From: GCA-2718815 sp963578105
GTDB lineage: Bacteria; Planctomycetota; Planctomycetia; Pirellulales; Pirellulaceae
Length of the DNA stretch: 64,000 bases
NCBI GenBank assembly: GCA_963578105.1
Contig: CAUZBP010000018.1
Coordinates: 4,044 to 68,043 of the forward strand
Reading direction: 5' to 3'
The position numbers were made by a program, and so were the translations under genes. Shown here piece after piece: positions 10,401 through 19,362 of the stretch; within the stretch, counting starts at the first letter, position 1, and each line of letters begins with the position of its first letter. Below the pieces are notes generated by a model, which was not told the origin of the DNA, made no database searches, and worked only from the letters and a program-made list of their open reading frames with translations.

Positions 10401-10513
10401 GCGGAAGCCTCACGCAGCATCGTTGTCGTGAGGGTGGCAGCGATGACAATGACCCAAGCGTGGCACCAGGTGCGAATCGGACACTTTACCAACTGCCGCT
10501 TGCAAAAGCGCAT
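7454..10513 (-). CDS. LptD-like LPS-assembly outer-membrane protein
   Basis: About 1019 aa from the ATG at 10513; an alternative TTG at 10585, preceded by AAGGAAG, adds 24 residues. The N-terminal hydrophobic stretch WVIVIAATLTTTMLREASAEI is a signal peptide. Residues about 60-330 read as OstA/LptA-like beta-jellyroll repeats (ITYFEGNVTV, EIYLEGNVVFRQGSRVIYA), and the rest is rich in amphipathic strands ending in the aromatic-rich pattern of a beta barrel. LptD inserts lipopolysaccharide into the outer leaflet. It is longer than the E. coli protein (about 780 aa). Followed by DgkA on the same strand. Its presence argues for a true outer membrane in this organism. Confidence 0.8.
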   Translation of the reverse strand: MRFCKRQLVKCPIRTWCHAWVIVIAATLTTTMLREASAEIHPPTPTPQGPVVISAASASRWQEGSYEVWWLQGHCQIQQGKTLSAGEQAVVWIERSDWPLRQPHKIITYFEGNVTVQTAPKPDNLPAPAGPVATLHDAHWHGRFVTTAPIQLQVPHLQSEPLEKPPVYQRALQQLYSGPQGSVQKAQFITTNSSLTAVQPTRQIAIYPRSSVHPRIESFVDSNTNERVVIYEQGIDLIISGPEASDTVEILADRVVVWTDEGSMPEMSGNSTQSDQIPLEIYLEGNVVFRQGSRVIYARSMFYNVRANNGTILEAEALTPLPQVYEGLVRLKADVLQQLDKNQFQAYGASVTSSRLGFPQYWLQSENIYFRHEQKPRVNPYTGEVAVDPTGTVIQDNDLLAVSRNNLLYLFGLPVFYWPTIVTDLTDPFYYFNSATVSNDNVYGSQIRSEWNLNQLLGIDDPPDGTTWDLSLDYLSERGFGYGTHFDYERPEIFGIAGATSGFVDAWFISDHGLDNLGLGRRAMAPGKDFRGRLQTQHRQLLANGWQVSGEVGWISDRNFLEQYYEWEWDQEKDQTTGIEIKRLVKNRSLNFSADLRVNRFFAQTEGPRADHFLLGGSLLNDRLTYYQHTNAGYLRLGTARLSADPADPAASLPWEVDGAGIPYDHRHGVRFATRHELDYPLQLWHVKVVPFVAGEVAHWGQDRDGDDVTRLLGQGGIRASLPFTKIDPGVQSKLLNLNGLAHKINLESELMFADANRDLARFPLYDPLQDDSIEASLRRAILFNFGGTLPVTSDDRFYALRSGMQSWVASPSTEIADDLTTLRMGVRQRWQTKRGLDGQQRIIDWITLDVHGTFFPKSSRDNFGEDMGLVDYNFRWHVGDRVTLLSDGIYDFFPGGLQKTTLGTSIRRPGIGSFYVGLRSYDGPITSNILSTSLNYRMSHKWLTTVASGIDLSNRNIGQVFHLTRIGESFLIGLGATVDKSKGSVGARFTVEPRILARSQYSYAGGVPIPTVGVMGLE

Positions 10514-10741
10514 ACGTTGGCACCGTCCGCGCAGCGTGCGAACAGGTCGCGAAGCGATTTGGCCAGTTACAGGCTTCAGAATCAAGGCTTCCTTGCCATC
10601 CGGAGATTAGGCCACGAACGGGGCACCGGACGTTCTGCAAATCCAGGTGAGGAAAAAGTTTAAGACAAGAGATAAGGGGCGGGATTATAGGTAGCGATGT
10701 TGATTGAAGCAAGTCAATTTGGCGATCTCTGCAGGGGGGTG

Positions 10742-11947
10742 TTAAGTCACCGGTCTGCTTCGTTCCGGAGAGTTTCTCCCCAGCAAAGCACTCTCGATAC
10801 CAGGGACCGCCAACAATGCCAGCACTGGCATCAGGGGCGCTCTCATCCTCATGTTACTCCAGTAAAAGCAATGCACTGCTGTCAGGGAGAGACAGAGCAG
10901 CAGACCCCAATGCCAGGTGCTTCGCCGGATTGGATGGCCCGGATTGCGCAGCCCCACCAAAATCAGGCTGTAAACAGCCAAGTACCAGATTCCCACCGTG
11001 TACCTCGCGATTCGCTCGCCCAATGGTTCAGGGTTTTGCAACGGATGAGGAACCAGTGACCACAGGCTGCCCAGGCGTACCAGGCAGGCATGGGCTGCGT
11101 TTGCTGGCTGCTGTCTGATGCACTGCCAGGCAGCTCGATAGTTGTTGCGGTCGAAATGAATTTCTGAGGCAGCACTCCGATGGTCAGGCAAGGTGTCAGC
11201 CACGTCCCAGGTTTGTCCCCAGCGCCGCTGCCGAAGGAATTCGTAGTACGCGGGATTATTTCCCAACCTCAGGGTATATCCACCATGCGTTGTGGCAAAA
11301 ACTGGACGGCCAAAGCAAACCATGTTGCGCACAGTCCACGGAGCTAAAACCAAACAGAATCCTAACGAGAATTCCAACAGAATTTTCCAGCGGTTTCGTT
11401 TGGCAGAACAGCAGACAAGTACGGGAAACACGAGGCACACGTAAGCCAGAAAGCTTGTGCGACAAAGACACGCCAGGCCCAGCACGACTCCTGTCAGGAT
11501 AGTATCAACCGGTTTGCCTCTTGCACCGGCGCGAGCCAGACAGAGGAGGCATATGACCGCGCACAAGGTGGCGAGAGTTTCCGTCATGACTTGAGTCGAC
11601 TGGCGAAGCAGGATCGGATCACACGCCACCAGGCAGGCCGCCAGCCACGACCGGTTACCCAACTTCCAGGATTTTGCCAGAAAATAACTGCAGCCGGTTG
11701 TGGCGACTCCCAGCAAAAGATGGAAAACACCCACGCCCCATGGTGTGATAGGTTGGCCAAGCGAAACGAAGTACAGTAGCAGTGGATACAGTGGAGGTCG
11801 GTAGGCGGTTGGTTGGTTGCCCGACCCGAACACTCCGACTGAACTCAGATTGTCTGCCAGAGCACGATAGTGGTCCGGGTCTTGCCTAAGGCCGTCTGCA
11901 AAAAAAAACAGGATGGCAAACCGAATAGCGACGGTGAATGCCAGCAC
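10742..11947 (-). CDS. GT39/ArnT-like membrane glycosyltransferase
   Basis: 401 aa, apparently starting at a GTG (11947). Multiple hydrophobic helices and the PMT/ArnT-type first loop DPDHYRALADNL followed by PTAYRPPLYPLLLYF, which carries the acidic residue and RPP motif common to GT-C enzymes using polyprenyl-phosphate sugars. Such proteins glycosylate lipids or proteins on the outer face of the inner membrane. The family is usually 450-550 aa, so this is short and may lack part of the C-terminal soluble domain. Located upstream of the LptD-like gene on the same strand, fitting lipid A or cell-surface glycan modification, though that is inference. Confidence 0.75.
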   Translation of the reverse strand: MLAFTVAIRFAILFFFADGLRQDPDHYRALADNLSSVGVFGSGNQPTAYRPPLYPLLLYFVSLGQPITPWGVGVFHLLLGVATTGCSYFLAKSWKLGNRSWLAACLVACDPILLRQSTQVMTETLATLCAVICLLCLARAGARGKPVDTILTGVVLGLACLCRTSFLAYVCLVFPVLVCCSAKRNRWKILLEFSLGFCLVLAPWTVRNMVCFGRPVFATTHGGYTLRLGNNPAYYEFLRQRRWGQTWDVADTLPDHRSAASEIHFDRNNYRAAWQCIRQQPANAAHACLVRLGSLWSLVPHPLQNPEPLGERIARYTVGIWYLAVYSLILVGLRNPGHPIRRSTWHWGLLLCLSLTAVHCFYWSNMRMRAPLMPVLALLAVPGIESALLGRNSPERSRPVT

Positions 11948-12187
11948 ACCGAGCAGATCGGTGGGAATCAGAAAAAATTGTCTGCCATAACGTCCGGTAC
12001 CCGCCAGTGGGTTTTCCCTGTCGCACGGCAGCTTGTCTCGATGTGGTGAAATCTTTTCAGTTCTCCAACAAGCTTCTCAGACTGGGCTTAAAGGGCAGGG
12101 CGACAAATGGGGTTCGGCGACCGGCGAGGTTTAAAGGGTGCGTTGTTCGTTTTCATCTGAATCGGTCTTGCATGTCTCACTTGTTGT

Positions 12188-14533
12188 TTATTGCTGCAGT
12201 GTGTAGAGAATCACATTGATGCCGATCTTCGCAGCATCCTCGGTGAGGTAACCTTTGCACTCAAGGGACGGTGTGTTTTCCAGTGCACAACTGAGGTCAT
12301 AAGGGGAAAAGATCACCGCATACCTGTCGTCGACAGCCAGTCCTTCTAGAAGGGGACCGACGGAGACCAGTTTGGCGCGGAGTGGATCAGTTTCAGAGCG
12401 GGCCTCGGGATCACGCCGCGTCACCTTTGTGATGTCATATCCTCCATACTCCTGCGTGAATAGAGGATGATCGGCGGGAATTCGACTCCACGTTCCATCA
12501 GGAAGGACGGCTTGTATTTCTCGACGGAAAGCGGAAGCAAACTCCGCACTGGCGCAAATAGCGTCGGCAAACAGAACTCCCCCGCGTTCAAGGAATGTTG
12601 CCAGATATTTCTGCTCCGATGAACTCCAACTAAAACGACGACGTCCATGCATGAAGACAACCGGGAAATCGTACAGGGTTTCACTTTCCAAGGGTAACAT
12701 GATCTTTTCGCTACTGGTCCTCAGCTTGCGTTTATTACCAACGAGTGCCAGCAGATTGCTCCAGGCTGAGGGGGCGTCATCACTCCCTCCCGTGTGACGG
12801 AGCTTGGGGATCCGCAGGATACCTCGGGCAGAGGGGTCGTCGGTGGCCAGCGCCGTGGTTTGTGGTATGTCGAGTTTGTTTTTCAGTTCGCGACCCGTCG
12901 CGTAAGCCAAAATGTTAGCGCCCAGGTTGTGCAGAGCAGTGATTTTTTCCTCAGTTGCCCGCGGGTAGCTGCGGTCCCGCTTCTTCATTCCCAGTTCCCA
13001 ATAACAGGAAATATCTTCGGGACAATAGACAACACTGGTGCGGCAACAAGCGTCGATACCCCACAATTGTTCAGGAGCGTGATTGAGGTCTACCTTAGCT
13101 TCAGCAAACCAGATGGGATGATCGGGTGGCAATGGACGGAGGGGATTCTCCGGAAAGATCTCCCTCATCAGCTGTCGAAAGTCGTGGTCGAACGAGGTTC
13201 CATCACAACAAGCCTCGGCCAACAGAAATCCTCCCTGATCGACGTAGGCGCGTAGTGTGCGACGTTGATCCTCGTTCAATTGCAGGCTGTTGCTACCCGA
13301 CAGGAAAAGCACGGGGGACTGTAACAAATCGGTCGAGCCGGCAGTTTCCAAGTCGATGATCTGCCATGTCATGTCCCGGCCCCACAAGCCTTCTACGTAG
13401 TGAGTCAGGTTCCCGATGTCGCTGCGGTGTTGGTTCCCGTCCTCCTGCTCGCCGCGCAGGCCTTTGGCAATCAGCACCGGACGTTGTCCCTTGGATAGAA
13501 ATAACAGGCAAAGGGCCGTGCCGATCGAAGGATTGTTTTGCATCGCGCCGGAACCCTTCCAGGAACCTTGCAGCTTATTTTGACTGGCTACCAGGGTAGC
13601 AGCTCCTTCGCGGTACCAGTCGTGCCCGCCAATGAAACGATGGCCGGTGGTGCGGCCGACGCGTTCTAATCCGTACAGATAATACAGCAGCCAGGCTCGG
13701 CTGGCCTGCATGGGTCCACCCGCAACCGGGTTTCTGTTGACCGAAAAATTTCGACCCATCCACTGCAGACCTCGATCAATCACTTCGGTCGTCTCATCTT
13801 TTTGCCGCTTGCCACAACACTGCACACGCCCACTTTCTGTCACGATAGCGTCCTGGTTGAATCTACCGGCAGCGATTACCATCGAGGCGATACCCGCACA
13901 CGTCATACTGCCGGTACCGGGCGTGCCTTCGATATATCCCCAGGATCCATCTGGGCGTTGATTTTTTGTCCAGTAGCTGAGAGCCCGTCGCCAAGTTTGT
14001 TTGCTCACCTCGATGCCAACTCGCTCGGCTTCATGCAAAGCCAGTAGCGCAAATTGTGAGTTTGAGTTGTCACCGCTGTTGCGCGCGATTTGGCTGGAAT
14101 ACGACCAAGCTCCCTGGCGATTCCCTTCCCGTATTTGCCAGTTTTCGAGGAGGCCAACATTACGTCGAATCAGCAGCCGGTCTTTTTTGGGCGTCGCTTT
14201 GCAGTAGACCATGGTTTGCAGGGCCGCAGCATACGTCCGTTGCGGGGCCTCCAGGTTACGGAGATATTCCAGTCCCATCGCAATGTGTTTTTCGTCAGGT
14301 TGATCTCCGGCACTGAGTAAAGCAAGCAAACAAAGTCCGGTGACACCTCCCGGCTGACTTTGATAAGCCGTCCAGTTTCCCTTGGGTACGTTCTGCTTTT
14401 GAATGAGGTAGGCACGAGCCCGTTGAATGGCCTGCTGCACCTCTTCAGAAGTCAGTTCTGCTTGCGCAGGAAAACCGCAGACTGCCAGAAGGACTGCGGT
14501 AAGCGGGATGAAACGAAACGCTTGGCGACACAT
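12188..14533 (-). CDS. Exported alpha/alpha-toroid protein with two DUF4159 domains
   Basis: About 781 aa from the ATG at 14533, chosen because it opens a signal peptide (FIPLTAVLLAVCGFPAQA). The frame is open a further 98 codons upstream, to 14827, without signal features. Residues about 25-360 form a prenyltransferase/squalene-cyclase-like toroid with repeats such as RPDGSWGYIEGTPGTGSMT. The remainder carries two DUF4159-like (GATase-like) copies: LRAYVDQGGFLLAEACCDG with DHPIWFAEAKVDL, then LATFLERGGVLFADAICAS with DHPLFTQEYGGYDI. DUF4159 proteins are linked to MoxR/VWA operons, and the gene is divergent from moxR. Likely a periplasmic partner of that system; biochemical role unknown. Confidence 0.78.
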   Translation of the reverse strand: MCRQAFRFIPLTAVLLAVCGFPAQAELTSEEVQQAIQRARAYLIQKQNVPKGNWTAYQSQPGGVTGLCLLALLSAGDQPDEKHIAMGLEYLRNLEAPQRTYAAALQTMVYCKATPKKDRLLIRRNVGLLENWQIREGNRQGAWSYSSQIARNSGDNSNSQFALLALHEAERVGIEVSKQTWRRALSYWTKNQRPDGSWGYIEGTPGTGSMTCAGIASMVIAAGRFNQDAIVTESGRVQCCGKRQKDETTEVIDRGLQWMGRNFSVNRNPVAGGPMQASRAWLLYYLYGLERVGRTTGHRFIGGHDWYREGAATLVASQNKLQGSWKGSGAMQNNPSIGTALCLLFLSKGQRPVLIAKGLRGEQEDGNQHRSDIGNLTHYVEGLWGRDMTWQIIDLETAGSTDLLQSPVLFLSGSNSLQLNEDQRRTLRAYVDQGGFLLAEACCDGTSFDHDFRQLMREIFPENPLRPLPPDHPIWFAEAKVDLNHAPEQLWGIDACCRTSVVYCPEDISCYWELGMKKRDRSYPRATEEKITALHNLGANILAYATGRELKNKLDIPQTTALATDDPSARGILRIPKLRHTGGSDDAPSAWSNLLALVGNKRKLRTSSEKIMLPLESETLYDFPVVFMHGRRRFSWSSSEQKYLATFLERGGVLFADAICASAEFASAFRREIQAVLPDGTWSRIPADHPLFTQEYGGYDITKVTRRDPEARSETDPLRAKLVSVGPLLEGLAVDDRYAVIFSPYDLSCALENTPSLECKGYLTEDAAKIGINVILYTLQQ

Positions 14534-14849
14534 GGGATGCAATTTCCAATACCTGATGATCCTACCCAGACTGCTTGCCATAAGTATATTACGTATTGTG
14601 GGTTGCGCAGGCAACGTCTGGCCATTTCCGTTGCTGTGAAAGGGGTCGGTCGATAGAATCAGGGGGATACGTGGACTGGCGAAGAGTTTTCGGGGTGCAA
14701 GTCTCGCGAGACTCAAGCCTTGCAGAAAAGCAGTAGGTTCAAAAACTGAAACGTCTGTGGATGAATTTTTCTTTCCATCAACTTGCCTGGATGTGAATGG
14801 GAAAAATTTATTGGATGGCACAATCATTAGGAAGAAACACTAACCAGGA
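14534..14849. other. Divergent intergenic region between DUF4159 and MoxR genes
   Basis: About 316 bases that should hold promoters for both directions. On the minus strand it is an open extension of the DUF4159 reading frame, so part could be coding if translation starts further upstream. I see no clear operator, repeat or hairpin. Confidence 0.45.
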
Positions 14850-15875
14850 TTGAGCGTGACTACCAAGACCCGAAGTTTAGGCGATGTGTTGCAGGAATTC
14901 AGCCAATATCGTCAGTTGATGCGGCAGGAATTGCAGAAGGTCATCATTGGCCAGGACGAGGTCATCGAGCAGCTATTCGCGGCAATCTTCACGCGCGGAC
15001 ACTGCCTGCTCGAAGGAGTGCCCGGTTTGGCTAAGACACTGATGGTAAGTACCTTGGCCCGTATTCTGGACGTGAAGTTCAAACGAATTCAATTCACTCC
15101 CGATTTGATGCCAAGTGACATTACGGGAACCAACGTTCTGGAAGAAGAGGAAACCGGTCGAAGAGAGTTTCGTTTTGTCGAGGGTCCGATCTTCACAAAT
15201 ATTCTTTTAGCAGATGAAATCAATCGAACTCCACCCAAAACCCAGGCCGCACTCCTGCAGGCCATGCAAGAGCGAGAGGTTTCGGTCGGGATGAAAACGT
15301 TTTCTCTGCCCGCCCCTTTTTTAACGATCGCGACTCAGAACCCCATTGAGCAAGAAGGAACCTATCCGCTACCTGAGGCGCAGTTGGATCGTTTTATGTT
15401 CAACATCAAGGTCGGATATCCATCAGCCGAGGAAGAAGAACAAATCCTGGCATCCACCACTCGCAATGAAAAGACGGAGGTGAACCAAGTGCTTTCTGGG
15501 CGAGCGATTGTGAACCTGCAGAAACTAGTGAGCAGCGTGGCGGTGAGCGAATACATTGTCAAGTATGTGGCACGTTTGACCAGAGCGACGCGTCCACGAG
15601 ATGAATCGGCACCGGAGATGGTGCGTGAGTTAGTCGATTGGGGTGCTGGGCCCCGGGCCGGCCAGTTTTTGATCAACGGTGGCAAAGCCCTGGCGGCTAT
15701 GGAAGGCCGTTTTTCTGTTGGGGTAGATGACATTCGGAAGATCGCCGTACCAGTGCTGCGGCACCGGATCAGTACCAACTTCCAGGCGCAGGCTGCTGGA
15801 ATGACGACCGAGGATGTGATCGAAAAATTGATGGAAACCATTCCCGAGCCAGAGATTGAAAAGTTCACAACTTAA
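14850..15875 (+). CDS. MoxR-family AAA+ ATPase
   Basis: 341 aa, starting at TTG 14850 or GTG 14856, with AGGAAGAAAC a little upstream. Walker A is at residues 55-63 (EGVPGLAKT), Walker B at 117-124 (NILLADEIN), the MoxR motif is TQNPIEQEGTYPLPEAQLDRF, and a C-terminal lid follows. MoxR ATPases act as chaperone-like partners of VWA-domain proteins, helping metal insertion or complex assembly near the membrane. It leads a same-strand run with DUF58, BatA-like and VWA proteins. The standard architecture is complete. Confidence 0.93.
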   Translation: MSVTTKTRSLGDVLQEFSQYRQLMRQELQKVIIGQDEVIEQLFAAIFTRGHCLLEGVPGLAKTLMVSTLARILDVKFKRIQFTPDLMPSDITGTNVLEEEETGRREFRFVEGPIFTNILLADEINRTPPKTQAALLQAMQEREVSVGMKTFSLPAPFLTIATQNPIEQEGTYPLPEAQLDRFMFNIKVGYPSAEEEEQILASTTRNEKTEVNQVLSGRAIVNLQKLVSSVAVSEYIVKYVARLTRATRPRDESAPEMVRELVDWGAGPRAGQFLINGGKALAAMEGRFSVGVDDIRKIAVPVLRHRISTNFQAQAAGMTTEDVIEKLMETIPEPEIEKFTT

Positions 15876-16001
15876 CGGGGCTGAATCGGAGGAACCGCGG
15901 TTCGCACACGGTGACCTGCGGCAGGCAGGTTGGCCAGACCGTTGGTGTGTGACTTTCCCCTGTCCTTTACCTCGCATCTTGGATCTGGCGAACGAGTTGT
16001 C

Positions 16002-16895
16002 ATGACCGTTGACAAATATCTTAAGCCCGAGGTCATTCGCCAAATCTCGCGACTGGACCTGCGCGCAGAATTTGTGGTGAAGGGTTTTCTACAGGGTTTG
16101 CATGCCAGCCCGTTTCAAGGATTCTCCGTCGAGTTCAGCGAACACCGGAAGTACACATCGGGAGACGATCCACATGACATCGACTGGCTGGTTTACGCCA
16201 AAACGGACAAATACTATGTCAAGAAATTTGAAGCGGAGACGAATATTACGGGGTATCTGGTAGTGGATCTAAGCCAGTCCATGGCTTACACCTATCGACA
16301 GGAATTATCCAAATTTGACTACGCAATTTGCTTAGCGGCAGCTCTTTGTTACTTGATGATTCAGCAACAGGATCCTGTTGGTCTGATTACTTTTGACCAG
16401 CGGATACGCAATAGTTTAGCACCCAAATCAAAGCGAAACCATCTGGGAAATGTTTTGTCCCTGCTGACGAATCTCAAACCGAGTGGACCAACAGACATTG
16501 CCGGTAGTCTGGCACAAATCGCAGGAATGCTTAAACAACGTAGTCTGGTGATGGTGTTTTCTGATCTGCTGGCGGATCCAGAACCGGTTTTTCGTTCGCT
16601 CCGTCAACTACGCCACCGGGGACACGATGTGATTCTGTTTCACATACTTGACGAAGCAGAAGTGCGGTTTCCTTTCGATGGCTACATAGAATTTGAGGAG
16701 CCGGAGACGAATGAAAAGACGGAAGTCGATGCGACCGGATTTCGTCCCGAGTACCTGGAAGCAATCTCATCGTTTCGAGAACAGTTTCAGAAAGAATGTT
16801 TTCAACGTGGGATCGACTACGTACCACTCGATACCAGCATGCAGTTCGACAAAGCCTTGCTCGGATATCTGATCAGTCGGCGAGGGAGATTTTGA
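16002..16895 (+). CDS. DUF58 (VWA-like) protein of the MoxR operon
   Basis: 297 aa from the ATG at 16002; the frame is open back to 15930 but the 16002 start gives the usual N-terminus (MTVDKYLKPEVIRQIS). The DUF58 signature FSEHRKYTSGDDPHDIDWLVYAKTDKYYVKKFEAETN region is present, followed by a VWA fold with an intact MIDAS-like motif Asp89-Leu-Ser-Gln-Ser93. The family is the constant partner of MoxR ATPases. No transmembrane segment is seen, so it is cytoplasmic. It lies 126 bases after moxR and is probably cotranscribed. Confidence 0.9.
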   Translation: MTVDKYLKPEVIRQISRLDLRAEFVVKGFLQGLHASPFQGFSVEFSEHRKYTSGDDPHDIDWLVYAKTDKYYVKKFEAETNITGYLVVDLSQSMAYTYRQELSKFDYAICLAAALCYLMIQQQDPVGLITFDQRIRNSLAPKSKRNHLGNVLSLLTNLKPSGPTDIAGSLAQIAGMLKQRSLVMVFSDLLADPEPVFRSLRQLRHRGHDVILFHILDEAEVRFPFDGYIEFEEPETNEKTEVDATGFRPEYLEAISSFREQFQKECFQRGIDYVPLDTSMQFDKALLGYLISRRGRF

Positions 16896-17004
16896 TCGAC
16901 AGCTTTAGTTTTCCAGCGACGTTTCCAGACCTTGATGTCACCAAGAAGTTACCCCCGGCTTCAGTTGAGGGGAGAAATTTCACAGAAAACCCTGGTTGCA
17001 TGCG

Positions 17005-19362
17005 ATGACCTTTGTCAATGTTTCCCTGTTGGCTGGTGCAGCATTGGTTGCGATTCCGATCGTGCTGCACCTCATCCTGCGTCAAAAGCCAAAACCTCTG
17101 ATTTTCCCCGCATTGCGGTTTATCCAGGAACGCCGGGAAACAAATCGAAGACGTTTGAAGTTGCGTCACTGGTTGTTGCTGCTCTTACGGTGTGCCGTGA
17201 TCGGGATCCTGGCACTATTACTGGCAAGCCCCAGTGTCGCTTCCACCTTATTAGCCAGTTGGATTCTTCTTGCGGGGATTGCCGTTTTACTGCTAGTCGT
17301 AATGTGTCTGATCGCGGTGGCCACCCTTCACCAACGAAGTGTGATACTACGAGGCGTTTTAAGTGCATTAGCATTGGGTTTATTCGTTAGCGGCACCCTG
17401 ATTGTGGTTGCGATATGGGGCCGGGATGGAACAGGAACGATAGGAGACCAGGAGGCGCCGGTTTCTGCTGCCCTGATCTTCGACCTTGCGCCGCGGATGC
17501 TTTACCGGCATCAAAATCAGACCAGGCTGGAACAATCGCAAGAAATCGCTTCATGGCTACTGAGCCAGCTTCCTTCATCCAGTGAAATCATGGTGGTTGA
17601 CACGCGACAGGGTGTGCCCATTTTTCTGTCGGACCTGGGGGCAGCTCAGAAGCAAGTTGCAGCGTTGCAAATCACAGGTTCAACCCGTACTCTTCCTGAA
17701 ACGGTCAGTGACGTCGTGCAGAGTTTGGAACAGAGTCCACACGAACGCCGGGAAGTCTACGTGTTTTCTGATCTTTCGAGTGAGGCTTGGAAAGACTCAG
17801 CGGCCAATGCGATGTCGGACGTGCTTTCCACCTCCCGGAACGTCCATTTGTTCGTCATTGACGTGGGCGTTTCCGAAATAATGAACTTCGGGTTAGGAGA
17901 GGTGGAGCTTGCGGGACAGTCTTTGGCCACGAACAGCCCGTTACGTATTCAAACGGAACTCATCCATACAGGTCCGGGTGGGCAACGAGACGTCGAATTG
18001 CATCTGGAAACACCTGCCGACCCACCACCAATTCGAGAGGATGGAAAACTAGTCTTGCCAATAGCTCGAATTGCGGACCGCACGAGTTGCGAGTTAGGCC
18101 CGGATGGCGTTCAGACATTAGAATTTCAGACGCGGCTGGCCGAGGTGGGAACCTACCATGGATCGGTGAAAGTTCTCGGTGCGGACGGGTTGGAGGCCGA
18201 TGACATCCGTTTCTTCACGGTGGAAGTCCGCGATGCCAGACGTGTATTGATAGCCAGCGGCGCCGGTGCAAATCCCGTGTTCATGAGCGAAGCACTTGCT
18301 CCGCGTGAGTATCGAGAGTCCCAGCAAGCACGTTTTCGTTGCGACGAGATTTCTCTGCAAGAACTGGAGCGGGTTGATCTGAGCGATTATGCCGCAGTGT
18401 GCCTCCTGGATCCAACTCCCTTGACTCCCAACGCATGGCAGCATCTTGTCACCTACGTCGCGCAGGGCAGAGGCCTGGGAGTTTTCCTGGGCCGCAATGC
18501 ACGACCCGTCCAGGAATTTATGAAACACGCTGTTACGGAGTTGTTTCCGATACAACTTAAACCCCTCGTTATTCACCGGCCCGAAGGCGAAATGTTTCTG
18601 GCTGCGCAGGATATGAGCCACCCCGTCCTGGCCAAATTTCGCACTGCGGGGACGTCGATTCCCTGGTACGCAAGTCCTGTTTTTCGACATTGGGCCGTAG
18701 ATAAAATCGACGAAAAAGCACAAGTCATTGTCACCTACAACAACAATCGTCCAGCGATCATCGAACAGGCGTTGGGGAGTGGCCGAGTACTGATCACGAC
18801 AACTCCCTGGTCCGATGCGGCCAATCGCCGTGAACCGTGGAATTTACTCCCCGTGGGCAGCCAGTCATGGCCGTTTCTGGTACTCACCAACGAGATGATG
18901 TTGTACCTGGTCGCTGACGGGAATGTCCGCCTGAACTATCACGCAGGCGAAAGGGTTGTGTTGTCAGAGCATGTTGCGACAGGACCTGACCGCTACCGCA
19001 TGTTCACACCGGATGGAACCTGGGAAGATTTACATCAGATGGATGGCGATTTTGTCATTCGCTACACAGAAGATTCTGGCAACTACCGTTTGCTTGCCGA
19101 GGATGGTTCCGGAAAACGTGGCTTCTCAGTCAACTATTCCCTAGCCAGCACCGATTTACAACGCGTCGACCAAGAAAACCTGGATCAACTCTTCGGTGAC
19201 AGTGACTACAAATTGGTGCGAACTACCAGTGAGATTCTGCGGGAGCAAGGTGAAACAAGGATGGGGTGCGAATTTTATCCGTACCTGGCCCTCCTGTTGG
19301 TCGTGGTATTGGGATTAGAACATAGTCTGGCGAACCGGTTTTATCGGCACCAAGAAGTATGA
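17005..19362 (+). CDS. BatA-like membrane protein with VWA and GATase-like regions
   Basis: 785 aa from the ATG at 17005, giving the classical BatA N-terminus MTFVNVSLLAGAALVAIPIVL and the basic loop before HWLLLLLRC; an in-frame TTG at 16996 is less likely. Two or three N-terminal helices (to about residue 140) anchor it, a VWA-like domain follows (SAALIFDLAPRM, where the MIDAS DxSxS is lost), then beta-rich and glutamine-amidotransferase-like regions (VTYVAQGRGLGVFLGRNA), and a C-terminal membrane helix (PYLALLLVVVLGLEH). Part of the MoxR/VWA membrane complex. Its stop overlaps the next start by 4 bases (ATGA), so translation is coupled. Confidence 0.85.
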   Translation: MTFVNVSLLAGAALVAIPIVLHLILRQKPKPLIFPALRFIQERRETNRRRLKLRHWLLLLLRCAVIGILALLLASPSVASTLLASWILLAGIAVLLLVVMCLIAVATLHQRSVILRGVLSALALGLFVSGTLIVVAIWGRDGTGTIGDQEAPVSAALIFDLAPRMLYRHQNQTRLEQSQEIASWLLSQLPSSSEIMVVDTRQGVPIFLSDLGAAQKQVAALQITGSTRTLPETVSDVVQSLEQSPHERREVYVFSDLSSEAWKDSAANAMSDVLSTSRNVHLFVIDVGVSEIMNFGLGEVELAGQSLATNSPLRIQTELIHTGPGGQRDVELHLETPADPPPIREDGKLVLPIARIADRTSCELGPDGVQTLEFQTRLAEVGTYHGSVKVLGADGLEADDIRFFTVEVRDARRVLIASGAGANPVFMSEALAPREYRESQQARFRCDEISLQELERVDLSDYAAVCLLDPTPLTPNAWQHLVTYVAQGRGLGVFLGRNARPVQEFMKHAVTELFPIQLKPLVIHRPEGEMFLAAQDMSHPVLAKFRTAGTSIPWYASPVFRHWAVDKIDEKAQVIVTYNNNRPAIIEQALGSGRVLITTTPWSDAANRREPWNLLPVGSQSWPFLVLTNEMMLYLVADGNVRLNYHAGERVVLSEHVATGPDRYRMFTPDGTWEDLHQMDGDFVIRYTEDSGNYRLLAEDGSGKRGFSVNYSLASTDLQRVDQENLDQLFGDSDYKLVRTTSEILREQGETRMGCEFYPYLALLLVVVLGLEHSLANRFYRHQEV

